A DNA stretch of 64,000 bases from Datura wrightii (taxonomy: Eukaryota; Streptophyta; Magnoliopsida; Solanales; Solanaceae). Positions 12,581-23,741 of this stretch are shown here, piece after piece. The notes under the pieces are model-generated. The model was not told where the DNA came from and made no database searches. It saw nothing but the letters and a program-made list of their open reading frames with translations. The stretch covers positions 58,853,001 through 58,917,000 of the forward strand of contig JASDFA010000001.1 of the NCBI GenBank assembly GCA_035772735.1, in the 5' to 3' direction. Every line of letters starts with the position of its first letter. Within the stretch, counting starts at the first letter, position 1. The translations under genes were made by a program, and so were the position numbers.

Positions 12581-12635
12581 GCAAGAATGCTGACTAGGGT
12601 CGATTTTGGGTGATTTCCAGAAAGCCTTCGCGTTA

Positions 12636-12684
12636 CCTCCGTGTCACGGAGGCAGAACTCCGCGATACACTCCGTGACACGGAG
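12636..12684. repeat. Paired CTCCGTG/CACGGAG palindromes in U3
   Basis: 12636-12652 is a perfect inverted repeat (arms CCTCCGTG and CACGGAGG around one T). 12670-12684 is a second (CTCCGTG, A, CACGGAG). Both lie just upstream of the TATA box. Related copies occur in C, F and G LTRs and in the C and F internal spacers. Confidence 0.85.
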
Positions 12685-12725
12685 ACGTTCCATGTCAAGC
12701 TAAATTGGGCACATTTTCCATTTAC

Positions 12726-12734
12726 TATAAATAG
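12726..12734 (+). promoter_or_regulatory. TATA box of B 5' LTR
   Basis: TATAAATAG, conserved at 18834-18842 (B 3' LTR), 42573-42581 (F) and, on the minus strand, 28514-28522 and 20221-20229 (C). It marks the U3/R core promoter. Confidence 0.75.
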
Positions 12735-12857
12735 GTCCCTTAGCTCCTAATTCCATTTGGTCACGATTTTATTCTGGAAAACTACCTAGGAGTGAAGGGA
12801 GAAGTGGGAGAACTCATCTAGGGTTTGGCAAATTCCCTTCTCATCTACCAAATTCAT

Positions 12858-13848
12858 GTAAGTATGTTAGTTTAGTAGTAGTTAGTTGTAGTGTTACGAA
12901 CATGAATGGCAAGAACCCTTCCTCTAGGGTTGAAGCCATGAATTGTGATTGTGATATTATGAAATTGTTTTGGAATTAAGTTATTGATTGTTGTTTTCGT
13001 CTTGCATTCTAGATTGTTGGTTGTTTTTATGATTGATCACCATGAAAACATATACGTTAGCTTGGGCAATTGCTTGAGAAAGAATTACCTAGGTCAGGAC
13101 ATGAGAATGTAAGGAGCATGTTTGTATCTCACGATATAATTTCATGTTAGGATAGAAATATACCTAACACCTTGCTTGGTTGATAAACGGGGGTTATTAA
13201 GAGACCAACTTAGGATTATCACATCACCACTCGAAGAAGTAGTTGTGAGGCTAAGTTGAGTTAAATGGTTAGACCCACGAAAGTCCCTAATCGTTTCCCT
13301 GTAAACCACAACATAATTAATTGCCCGCGAACTAGAAATTAGCATCCTCGCTCACAATGATGCAGTGAGGCTAGTTTGCCGTGTTTAGAGGCTCGAAAGA
13401 CCATGAACATGCAATTCTAATTATGTGAAGTAATAATTGATAGTTTCATGCTTAACCCATTGCAAATCGTAGTATCGCATGATTATCTGGTTTTAACTCT
13501 ATGTTGCTCCTAGGGTAAATTCAGGATATTTCGTTGACCAAAACTAGACTTAATTAAATCTCCCTCGAAAACTTCTATAACCAACACTTGCGAAAGTTAA
13601 GATCACACTTGAAATGGATAGTTAGAGGAATGGGTCCAGTCCCTGTGGGTTCGACATTCCGGTTCTTAAAAAGAGCCACTATATTACTTGCACGACCCGT
13701 ACACTTGCGGACGCGCGATTAAGGACACGTCAAGTTTTTGGCGCTGTTGCCGGGGACTCGGCGAAGTTTTGATAATTTATTTATTTTTGTGTGATTTTTA
13801 AATTTCCTTAAGTGTTGAGAAACTTGGTTTTAGTCTGTTTATTTGCAG
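12858..13848 (+). other. Candidate leader intron of B
   Basis: GTAAGTATG at 12858 is a strong plant 5' splice site within the LTR. A T-rich stretch ending TTTGCAG at 13848 just before the gag frame is a strong acceptor. G shows the same pair at 61014 and 61994 (981 bp versus 991 bp). Splicing would remove the primer site and leave a translation-only RNA. No transcript evidence is available. Confidence 0.4.
13739..13756 (+). promoter_or_regulatory. B primer-binding site (tRNA-Asp)
   Basis: TGGCGCTGTTGCCGGGGA, one mismatch from the complement of the plant tRNA-Asp 3' end, six bases after the LTR. This primer is typical of Athila/Tat elements. Confidence 0.92.
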
Positions 13849-16316
13849 GTGACAGGTTGTCCTGCCGAGCTGGCTAAAAATAGGGAGCTTGTGGAACCGT
13901 TGCTTGAACCTGCACGTCAAATCCATTTGCAAAGGAGAGTAGCTCTAGAGCAAACGCTAAGAGACTTCAAGAAAAGGTACAACATCACCCACCCGCGGGA
14001 CAAGCACTATTGTCATTGGAAGCAATGGCAGCTAGACCAGTTAGCGAAGTGGCAATCCCACTAGCGACGAATGTGACCTCTAGTATCCATAAACCGGAGC
14101 CTAGAGGGAACTTTGAGCTTAAACAGAACATGGTGCAGCTGTTACATTCTAGTGGTCAATTCACTGGGATGGCACATAAGCCCGCAGCAACACTTACAGA
14201 GCTTTTTAGAGATTAGTGACACGTTTTTCCCCACCGGCGTGTCCACAGATTATGTCCGACTGACCCTCTTCCCATTTTCACTGTTGGGAGAGGCGAAAAA
14301 GTGGCTGAAGGATGAGCCACCGAACTCCGTAACTTCATGGAATGACTTGGCTAAAAAGTTCCTTATCAGATTCTTCCCTTCAGGCAAAACTACAAAGTTG
14401 AGAAGTGAAATACTCAGTTTCAAGCAGAGGCCTGATGAAAACTTATATATGGCTTGGGAAAGATTCAAGTCATTGTTGAGAAACTGCCCCCATCACCAGC
14501 AATCAAATGAAATGCTGGCTCATACCTTTGTAGAAAGTCTAGACCCACACACAAAAATATTACTAGACTCTGCATCGGGTGGGCAAGCCTTGGATAAAAC
14601 ATATGATGAGTTGTACACTTTGTTGAACAGAATTGCACAACGAAATCCAGAGTGGCACAGCGAGTCATCGAGAGGGGCAGGAAAGAGATTAGGGTTGATA
14701 GAAGTAGATGGTTTGAATGCCTTGGCAGCACAGTTAGCTTCGTTCCAACATCAAATGATGACCTAGTTCAATAAACTGAGTATGAACCAACACCAGGGCC
14801 AGGTTAATGCAGTTCAGCAAGCTCCGAGTTGGTGTGAAATTTGTGGTAGTAATGGGCACAATGAAGAATCTTGTGGAGCCAATCCGGAGTCAGTCAATTT
14901 TGTTGGTAATGTGCATAGGAATCAGAATTTTGGGAACAACTCCAACAGAAATTGGCAGGGCCACCTGAATTTTTCTTGGGGTGTAAACCAAAAGCAGAAT
15001 TATATGCAACCTCAACAACAACAGTATCAGCAGAATAGGCAGAATGATGGGCAATTGAGTAGCAGCATTGAGGAAACACTAAAGAAAATTATGGAGACCC
15101 AGAATCAGTTAGCGGAAAATCAGGCAAGGATGGCAACAGACTTAATGAATCAGCAAGTAGCCACCCGCAATCTTGAAAAACAAGTGGGTCAGATAGTAGC
15201 TACTCAAAACATGAGATCACAAGGGGGATTACCAAGAGACACAGATCCTAACCCCCGGCAGATCAATGCCATCACTCTAAGAAGTGGTAAGTAATTAGCT
15301 GATGCAGTGCCACCAGAGCTGAGAAAGGGGGTGTAGCCGGAGTTGGTTAGACCAGGACCATCCATCAACATGGGAGATTTTCAGAGTGCTAGGCAACAAA
15401 ATGCAAAACTTTCATTACAGCCAGCACAAAGACCACCACCACCATTGCCTCAGAAATTCAGAAAGAGCGAGGAGGAGGAATGCTTCAAAAAGTTCTTTGA
15501 GAGCTTCAAAGAACTTCACATAATTTGCCTCTTATTGATGTCTTGCAGGGAATTCCCAAGTATGCTAAATACTTGAAGGACGTGATGGCCAACAAAGTTA
15601 GGTTGGTGGATGTCAAGACGGTAGCACTGACTGAGGAGTGCAGTCACCGAGTACTGAGCAAGATTCCGAAGAAGCTCAAAGACCCAGGGAGTTTTACCCT
15701 CCCCATACAAATTGGTAAAGCTGAGGTGCTACGGGCTTTGTGTGATCTAGGGGCAGCAGTTAACCTAATGCCCCTATCCTTATTCAACACCCTGGAGTTG
15801 GGAAAACTGAGGCCGACGAGGTTGATGCTGCAACTGGCTGACAAGTCGCAAGTGACACCCGATGGAATAATAGAGGACCTTCTCATCAAAGTAGGTAAGT
15901 TCATTATACCTGCTGATTTTATTGTCTTAGATTTTTAGGTTGATGACCAGGTACCCCTGATCTTAGGACGACCATTCTTGGCCATCGGAGGAGCGGTGAT
16001 TGACTTGAAAGCAGGGACCCTGAAAATGAGGCTTGAGGATGATGAAGAAATCTTCCGCGTTTACCAAGAAATGAACCCATCTGCACACTACAGAAACCTT
16101 TGTCAGGTTAGTGTGTTGACAGAGGATGAGTGTGGGGTGGAGGATTCCACAGGTGCACGGCCAAAGGCAAGGTCAAGTGTTCAACCCGAGTCTGATAGAG
16201 GACTTCAAATTGAGAAGTTGGAGAAAGAGAGGAACAAAGTGGAGGTTGTTTACTCTAAACAACAAAAGAAAAGGAGATGGTTCTCGAAAGAGAACCCAGG
16301 TATGAGGATGTCCTGA
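13849..16316 (+). pseudogene. B gag-protease, broken
   Basis: Athila-type gag polyprotein. The N-terminal NRELVEPLLEP segment is at about 13880. The capsid region follows (14200-14760, with FPFSLLGEAKKWL and ILLDSASGGQALD). A nucleocapsid-like CxxCxxxxHxxxxC zinc motif lies near 14838 (CEICGSNGHNEESC), then ITLRSGK near 15280. The protease carries its active-site variant CDLGA near 15740 and ends with LILGRPFLAIGG near 15960. The frame is broken by shifts near 13990, 14180 and 15520 and by in-frame stops at 14764, 15292, 15334 and 15936. No ATG precedes the conserved start. Nothing resembling RT or integrase follows. Confidence 0.88.
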
Positions 16317-18202
16317 AGAGGACAGTCCACGTCGTGCCACGACGTGAAATAAGGCACTGCTTGGGAGGCAACCCAAGGGTACCTCAGGTACAATTTGTAA
16401 TTTTGATTTTTATGTTGATTTTGTTATTTTCATTTTGTTTGTGTTTTTGGTGGAAAGTTAAGCACAGATGGAAGGGAAGTCTGAGTACCGAGAAAGTGGA
16501 AGCTAAAGAGCATGGAATAGAAGAAGTGTGGGGTCGAACACCCATCTCTGGAACTTGAAAGTGGTATTTCTCATCCTTTAAATGTTAATTTAATGCTATG
16601 AGGACATATCATGATTTAAGTGTGGGGTGAGAAAAATTTTAAAATTTTTGTGCTTAACAAGTTTTCAGTGAATGTGATGTTTGTGTGAAAATTTGGGAGA
16701 AATTTGAAAATTTTATGTGAATTAAGCATGACTTCATCACCCGTTGGTTTTTCTTTTCGGTTCTTTTCCGACGGGGGGTCTTTGAACCGAAGAATAAAAA
16801 TTTTCTTTTTCTTTCCTTTGTCTGTATATAGTGTTTTTAGTCATAGTAGGGACTGTTTCCGACGATGGATGGATGATGACCGTCTTGAGGAAAAATTAGT
16901 CGATAGGATTTGGGTTTTTGAAACCATAACTAACTGGTGCTTGATGTTCTTGTTATGTGCTATACGTGATTGTAAGATGCAAGTATGTTCAGTGTTGAAG
17001 CATGCAAGTGTATAACTTTGTGTGAGACACTTAGGCTCTTGAATTTGACTCAATATGATTGAAGCTTAATTATGAATTCTTGTGATTAGCTGAGTAAGAG
17101 TCTGTTGTGTGTCTCAAATTGAGCATGTGCCATGAGTGTAAGGTTTTTGAGTATTCTGTGCTATTGTGGATTGTCTAGAACTTGCTTGGTGTGTTTATAA
17201 AATGAAATGAAGGATGTGAATTGTAGGAGATGATTTAGACATTTCTTTGAATGAACCAAATTTTTATCCCTCATTTTACCTACCTTGAAGAATTAATCCT
17301 AGTTAGCCCCATTTAGCCTTGAGCCTATTCTTTGACAGATGCAACATAAGCTTAATCCTTTTTCTTTCATTATCCTTGAACTTGATCCAAAACTCCTAAG
17401 CACTTAAGGGAAAAATATGAAAGAGTGAAGGAGTGAGAAGAAGGAAAAGAAGGAAAAATGGAAGTTGTGAAAGTTGAGAAAGGTCAAGGGTGCACTGATG
17501 TGAAAACGGCGGATTATTATAAGGAGTAAGAAAATAAATTAATGAAAAGTTAAGTATAGAACTCCTTACTAATAATCCCAAAAGTGCCTAAAAGAAAAGG
17601 GGAACAAAAGAGGAAAAAGAAAGCTGAAAGGAGAAAAAGGTGAAGTAAGAGAAGGGAAGTTTGTAATGAGGGCATAATGTATTAAAAGCGCTTGGGAAAG
17701 TTAGTCACTATTATTGGACAGAATAGTACCTACCTGTCCCTTAGCTTACATTACAACCCATTAAGTCTTACTTGATCTTACATTCACACATCCTTAAATT
17801 GGTGGAATAAAACACTACGGGCAAGCTTATGGGTCATTACATGATGCATGTGAATTCTTTGTGAGAGTGAGCGTAATTCTATTCAGGTACCCACACATGT
17901 TGTGATTTAAAAATTGTTTTTGCGTGTGAAATTGGGTAACTCTCTTTCCGTGAGGGCACATGTTGAATGAAGGATATAATTCATGTCGGATTTCTTAATC
18001 AGTTGATTTGCATGAGTTTGCTAAGATTGAGAGTCGATTCTTGAGGTTAAGAAGTCCTAACATAGTTGTACTTCATTTCAATGATCAAATCGTGCATGCA
18101 CTATTTTTAGCTTGTTATCTTGCGTAATCATTATAGCTGTAGCTTGAATAATATTGCTAAATGAGTTATGGGTGAGTCTCCATATGCATGAGATGTAAAA
18201 GG
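16317..18202 (+). other. B 3' non-coding region
   Basis: About 1.9 kb without a credible gene. It carries polypurine-like words AAGTGTGGGG (16524, 16615), a stem with arms TTCGGTTC and GAACCGAA (16756-16791) and the block GATGGATGGATGATGACC (16864). All three have counterparts in C and F although B lacks their second ORF. 17400-17700 is a purine-rich stretch. Confidence 0.7.
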
Positions 18203-18220
18203 TTGTTCGAGGATGAACAA
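18203..18220 (+). other. Pre-PPT hairpin of B
   Basis: Arms TTGTTC and GAACAA enclose GAGGAT, four bases before the polypurine tract. Confidence 0.7.
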
Positions 18221-18223
18221 GAC

Positions 18224-18240
18224 TTTAAGTGTGGGGTCGG
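18224..18240 (+). promoter_or_regulatory. Polypurine tract of B
   Basis: TTTAAGTGTGGGGTCGG abuts the 3' LTR start TGATCG; the purine core is AAGTGTGGGG. Confidence 0.8.
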
Positions 18241-19317
18241 TGATCGTGGGCTAAAATAGCATGCCCGAGTGATGCTTTATACCTTAATGTAGTCTTGTTT
18301 ATCTAATGTATTTTATACATTTTCATCTAATTTTATACAAATGTGAATATATGTGCTAACCAACATGATTAGTCCTTGTTTTGTAGGTTTCAATGATTTG
18401 GAGGAACTAATTTATAAGTTGGTGAAGGAAAGGAATGGAGTCGGAAGCAATCGGCGAAACTCGGCAAGGAGTAGGCCATGGCAAGGCTGGCCGCGCCAGG
18501 CAGCGTGCCATGCTATGCGTGTGCCGCGCCCAGCGCCGTGCCACGCATAGGCATGGCAAGCGAGCAGATGCGGCAGCAGGCAGTGCTCCAGCGCGCCAGC
18601 AACGTGCCACGGCATGCCATCCCCGCGGCAGAGGAGTGTCAACGCGCTGCCCAAGCAGCGCGACATGCTGCCAACACGGCAAGAAGATTGACTAGGGTCG
18701 ATTTTGGGTGATTTCCAGAAAGCCTTCGCGTTACCTCCGTGTCAAGGAGGCAGAGCTCCGCAATACACTCCCTGACACGGAGTCGTTCCATGTCAAGCTA
18801 AATTGGGCACGTTTTCCATTTACTATAAATAGGTCCCTTAGCTCCTAATTCCATTTGCTCATGATTTAATTCTGGAAAACTACCTAGGAGTGAAGGGAGA
18901 AGTGGGAGAACTCATCTAGGGTTTGGCAAATTCCCTTCTCATCTACCAAATTCATGTAAGTATGTTAGTTTAGTAGTAGTTTGTTGTAGTTCTACGAACA
19001 TGAATGGCAAGAACCCTTCCTCTAGGGTTGAAGCCATGAATTATGATTGTGATTTTATGAAATTGTTTTGGAATTAAGTTATTAATTGTTATTTTCGTCT
19101 TGCATTCTGGATTGTTGGTTGTTTTTATGATTGATCACCATGAAAACATATACGTTAGCTTGGGAAATTGCTTGAGAAAGAATTACCTAGGTCAGGACAT
19201 GAGAATGTAAGGAGCATGTTTGTATCTCATGATATAATTTCGTGTTAGGATAGAAATATACCTAACACCTTGCTTGGTTGATAAATGGGGGTTATTAAGA
19301 GACCAACTTAGGATTAT
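18241..19317 (+). repeat. B 3' LTR, proximal part
   Basis: Matches 12144-13220 closely, including the G+C-rich block, palindromes (one partly decayed) and TATA box. It is cut at GGATTAT by element C; the remainder is at 31098-31572, with about 38 bp of LTR missing between. Confidence 0.93.
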
Positions 19318-20738
19318 TGTCCGGGCTATTTGTTATATGGGTATATAACTACACGCAAGTACACGTGAACAAGTAGTAAAGTGGCTCAAGTAAGCCAAGT
19401 ATCGATCCCACAGGGACTGGGATAAGGTAACAATCTGCTCAAGTGTACTATATTTTAATTCTAACAATGAAGACAACAGTGTAACCAATAGTTAGATATT
19501 TTGGGTTCTAATTTTTATGCTAAGTCTAAAACAAGTATCTAATGTGAGTCTGAACTATGAATGTGAGCATACTGAGGTTAATTGAACATGTAAAGAAATT
19601 AATTATCGATATAATTTGGTTAACCTTTCCTCCGGTTGCTAGTCAAGAACTAATGCCAATGGATTAAAACTTTCGTATTTAACCCAACTTAAGAATCATG
19701 AACCGCCCACCTACATTTCTGTGATTAAACGAAATTCATGCTCTAGCCATACAAACCCAGTTCCTAAATTGACTAATACGACTTTCAGGTATATTTCTAT
19801 CCTGAAGGTAAATCAATTCTCAGTTTTCCCAAACTAAGAAAAGATCATATCCTATTGATTCACAACTTTCCAATTTCTTGCTCTCTCGAGTGAAACCGGA
19901 CTTTTTAGATATACATTAACATAGGCCACACATTAATGCAGTAAGAACAAGAATCAATAGAACAACCATGCAAGAAAAGATGAAAAACCAACTTAATCAA
20001 CAATCACATTTCAATACAGTTGTCCTTAACCTCAGCAAGAAAAGGAATTAGCCACTCATTTGTGGATTAAACATCGTTAAATGAGTGTTAAACATACAAG
20101 CAATTGAATTAAAGGAGAAGGAGATAGAGAAAAAACCCTGATAATTTCATCCCCTCAACTACCTGTAACCCACGTTCTTGCTCCACCCAGTCAGAATAAT
20201 TAAAAATGAACCTAAGTGTTCTATTTATACTAGTGGAAATTTTTCCCGGAATAATAAGCAACTTGTCACGGAGTGCATTGTGGAGCACTGCCTCCATACA
20301 CGCCACTGACACGGACCCTTACTAGAAACTGGGTGTCCAGGTAATAAGGCCCAACATGGCACGGCGTGCAACGCGGAGCTAGGCCACCGTGCCACGGACC
20401 CAACGCGCACCCTCACTGGAATTTGGCCAAAAATTCCCTATCCAGGCAGAAGGCCTCCGCGATGGCAGCGTGACACGGCTCCATCGCGGAGCCTCTTTAT
20501 TTTGTGCCTTTCAATGCCTTGTCCTTTGCTAACATCCGAGTCCAACCCCGATCTCTCCCAACACGCATTTTAGCTTCCCAAAATTACATTTTACCTGCAA
20601 AACAATGCTAATCATTTTGGTTAGTATAAATTCACATTTTATTAACAATCACATGAGAATGTATAAACATTGCTAGATAAACAAGGCTAAAATGACATAT
20701 TTAAGTATCACTTGGGCATATAAATTTGCCCAAGATCA
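19318..20738 (-). repeat. C 3' LTR
   Basis: 1421 bp, the same length as the complete LTR of F (42063-43483). Read on the minus strand it starts TGATCTTGGGC and ends CCCGGACA. Confidence 0.93.
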
Positions 20739-20755
20739 CTTACCCCACACTTAAA
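20739..20755 (-). promoter_or_regulatory. Polypurine tract of C
   Basis: The minus strand reads TTTAAGTGTGGGGTAAG next to the 3' LTR, identical to F's tract. Confidence 0.85.
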
Positions 20756-20758
20756 TCC

Positions 20759-20776
20759 TTGTTCGTCCTCGAACAA
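20759..20776 (-). other. Pre-PPT hairpin of C
   Basis: Arms TTGTTC and GAACAA around GAGGAC (minus strand), just upstream of the tract. Confidence 0.7.
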
Positions 20777-22532
20777 AAATCTTACACCTCATGCAATTTA
20801 CACCCCAACCTCGCTACTTTGGTTCGACAATTTAGGCTACGGTCATACCGATTATTCAATACAGCAAATCATCAAGAAAACATGCATGGTTCAATCAATG
20901 CAAGGACCTTCAATACATCAAGGCCTCCTAGACTTAAGAATCGACTCTCGATATTGGCAAACTCATGCAAATCAACTGATCAAGACATCCAACACGAAAA
21001 TTAATCTCTCATCAAGCATGTGCCCTCACAACACAAGAGAATTTTCCCGTTTTTGATCATATGAGCTCAAAAAATTACATGCAGGGGCATATAAACACAA
21101 TTTCGCTCTCTCTCCCAAAAGAATTCACATGCATCATGTCACGACCCGTAAGCTTGCCTTTAGTGTATTACTCCACTAATATAAAGAAGTGTGATGTAAG
21201 ATCACGTAGGACTTTAACGGGTTGTAATGTAAGCTACGAAACTAGTAAATATTGGGCTAGCCAATAATAGTCACTAGCATCCTTAAGCGCCTTTTCAATA
21301 CATCCCATCCAACTCGTGGGCATTGTTTCTTTCTTTGTCCTCCCATTCTTGAAGTTTGTCTTTAGTTTGGCCCATCTTATTAAGCACACTTGACACAACA
21401 ACAAAGATTATTCATACACCTTCATGATAGTTTATTTATAACAAGTGCATCTTCAACCTTTTCTTTCCTTCCATCACTCTGCTTTTCTTTTCTTTTCTCC
21501 ATTCTCACTCTTTGACACTTTGGGAAAATTATTTTCTCTTCTTCAGCGCTTAAGAGTTTTGGATCAAATTTATGGCTAATGAAAAGAAGGGATTAAGCTC
21601 AGTTTACAACTTTTTGACAAAAGAAAAAAATAATAGGCTAAAGGCTCAACGGGCTAACTAGAGTGTACAATCAAGGTGGGTACTATAATGAAAAAGAGAA
21701 ACTTTCGGTTAAAAACAAAGAAATGCCTACATCCTTTCCTACAATACACCTCCTTCATTTTGTTTTGTACACACACCAGGTTCACAATAGCATGGAATAA
21801 CAAAACCTCACTTCACACTTATTGCACATGCTCAATTCAAGACGTATTCACGGACTCTTCAATCAGCTAATTACAAGAATTCAAACATTAAGCCTCAATC
21901 ACACTGAATCGACTCTATGGCCTAGGTATCTCAACATATTTACAATGTTGCATGCTTCCATACAAATCACCTTTGCATTTCAAATATCATGTACAACACG
22001 CAACCAGAATTCCGCATCCATAAAGTAACTACAGGTTTTGGGATGCAACCCACAAAAGAAAAACAACTAAAAAAATAAAAAAAATCTACTCCTAACGACT
22101 ACATTTCCCTTAAGACGGTCGTCATCCATCCATCATAGGGAACGGTCACTAACTAAGACTTCGGTTCAATGGGACAATTCTCGGTAAAAGAACCGAAAAC
22201 AAACGTCGAGAAACCTAAGAATTGAAAAAAAAGAAAAAATTTTAAAAATATCGATCATTTCGATAAACAAAAATATGTACAAAATCAGCTAGCAACATTC
22301 AGCAACACACAACAGTTTCACATTTCACATATAATTACAATACAGAACAACAACTTCACAATCACAAATCACAAGGTCACAAAATTTTTTTCACAGGCAC
22401 AACAACAGAACAAAACATACACAACAACATAACCAGCACCTAACTACTCCCACCTCACACTTATATCGAACACTGTCCCCAGTGTTCACAGAAATTAAAA
22501 TAGCACAAAAATTGGGTGGTGGAACTCCCTGA
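20777..22532 (-). other. C 3' non-coding region
   Basis: About 1.75 kb without a credible gene. On the minus strand it holds, in order: a perfect hairpin with arms AACACTG and CAGTGTT (22469-22486), a damaged polypurine-like word (22447-22463), a stem with arms TTCGGTTC and GAACCGAA (22160-22197) and the GATGGATGGATGACGACC block (22108-22134). All are shared with F. Confidence 0.75.
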
Positions 22533-23741
22533 TCAATCAAAATACTCCACTTCTTCATCAGGTGCTGCTGCTTCATCTCCCATGTTTGAATCACCCCCAT
22601 CGTCATCATCGGAGTCCTCCCGACGTGTCTCCTCATCTGTGGGGATATCATCATCCGTGGGCTCTAAAAAAGCTGGCCCCACTCGGCATAGAGCCCTGGC
22701 ATTTTTGCCAAAAGGGTAGTCTAGCTCGAGCTGCCATAGCTCCTCCTCTGTTGCCGGCCTCCCGCCTATCCTCAGCTGGAGCATCCGCATCCCATACATG
22801 CGAGCCATGTACTGATCATCTCGAGCATGTCGCTCGGCAAGTGTAAGAACAGGCCCGCGGGTGGTGTCAGGTGCCTTAGTTTTGGTGACATCTAAGGCCC
22901 ACCGTTCCATCTGCGGGATATAGTCAAGGGCCTCTTCCTCGACATCCAGGCCCCTCAGGAATGTGGTGAGTAGTCCACCAAATCCATATCTGTGCCCCTG
23001 ATGCAACCGGGCTCTCTTCATGGTGGAGATAATCACCGCCCCCACATTGATCTCCAGCCCTTTCATCAGGGCGTACACCAGGCATACACGATCCCGGGTT
23101 ACATCCGTCATATGTACCCCTGGGATTAGGCAGGAACACACGATCTTAAGCCATATTCTGGCTTCCCTGTTCACCTGTGAGTAGGGCAAAGTCTGATGGT
23201 ATCCCCTCTCCTTGTGTCTGCTCCATCTAGCCGTCGATCGGGTTCCACACAAAGTGCGTCTGATGTCCGCATATGGTGGAGTGATGTTCAGTTGTCGAAG
23301 CACGTGGACGTCTGTGTCCCGCGCCCCTAGGATAGCATTGAGGTGGTGGGGCTCAAAGGTGACTATTTGCCCTCTTATTTTGATGGTGTGACTTCTGAGA
23401 GTCGGGTTCCGATTGGCATAGAATTCCCAAATCAAGTGCAAGTTGCATTCCTTGGGCTCTTCAAAGATGAAGTTTAGCCTAGCTGCCTCAATCCTGTGGA
23501 CGAGCCTAGGGAACTCCTGTGCCAATGGTTCCCGGGCTATGTGTTCCTCGGGGAAGTACTTGCTCTCCTTGTGCTTTGCATAACACTTCTTCCCCTCTTC
23601 TGTCACCCACCTGGTTCCGTACTGGCGGCGTTGGCCGCGTGGAACCGCTGGTGCTGCTAGGACCGCTGTGCCCAATCTGATTCTTTTTCTGCCGGCGCCA
23701 GATGTTGATGCGCCTTTTCCCTTGTCTTGCCTGCTTTCCAT
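22533..23741 (-). CDS. Second ORF of C, putative plant transposon-type protein, intact
   Basis: An uninterrupted 402-residue ORF from the ATG at 23741 to TGA at 22533. The N-terminus is basic (SGAGRKRIRL), followed by a globular region in which WLKIVCSCLIPG and GLEINVGAVIIS resemble the family Pfam calls putative plant transposon protein (PF20167, from memory, not searched). The C-terminus is very acidic (runs of D and E, ending EEVEYFD). No retroviral enzyme motif, zinc knuckle or membrane segment is evident. F carries a homologue with one frameshift and one stop. The ORF is intact while gag in the same element has five stops. Role unknown. The Athila env-like position is an alternative reading, but I see no signal peptide or transmembrane helix. 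Confidence 0.8.
   Translation of the reverse strand: MESRQDKGKGASTSGAGRKRIRLGTAVLAAPAVPRGQRRQYGTRWVTEEGKKCYAKHKESKYFPEEHIAREPLAQEFPRLVHRIEAARLNFIFEEPKECNLHLIWEFYANRNPTLRSHTIKIRGQIVTFEPHHLNAILGARDTDVHVLRQLNITPPYADIRRTLCGTRSTARWSRHKERGYHQTLPYSQVNREARIWLKIVCSCLIPGVHMTDVTRDRVCLVYALMKGLEINVGAVIISTMKRARLHQGHRYGFGGLLTTFLRGLDVEEEALDYIPQMERWALDVTKTKAPDTTRGPVLTLAERHARDDQYMARMYGMRMLQLRIGGRPATEEELWQLELDYPFGKNARALCRVGPAFLEPTDDDIPTDEETRREDSDDDDGGDSNMGDEAAAPDEEVEYFD

Larger units (their letters stand above)
12144..13732 (+). repeat. B 5' LTR
   Basis: Starts TGATCGTGG and ends ACGTCA. It contains a G+C-rich block at about 12370-12580, two CTCCGTG/CACGGAG palindromes (12636-12684), a TATA box (12726) and a short hairpin near its end (13661-13677). 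Confidence 0.94.

Noticed and set aside
12309..12597. Overlapping ORFs on both strands in the B LTR (also 18407-18711)
   Set aside because: They arise from G+C-rich composition; the same block lies in both LTR copies, encodes no recognisable motif, and is open in several frames at once.
13649..13662. GGTTCGACATTCC as an RNA polymerase III B box or tRNA remnant
   Set aside because: Only the first seven bases fit the B-box consensus, there is no A box or cloverleaf, and the word is a standard part of Athila-like LTRs.
22516..22846. Plus-strand ORFs opposite the second ORF of C, and 39886-40261 opposite F's
   Set aside because: Antisense shadows of an acidic coding tail, giving serine- and histidine-rich translations.
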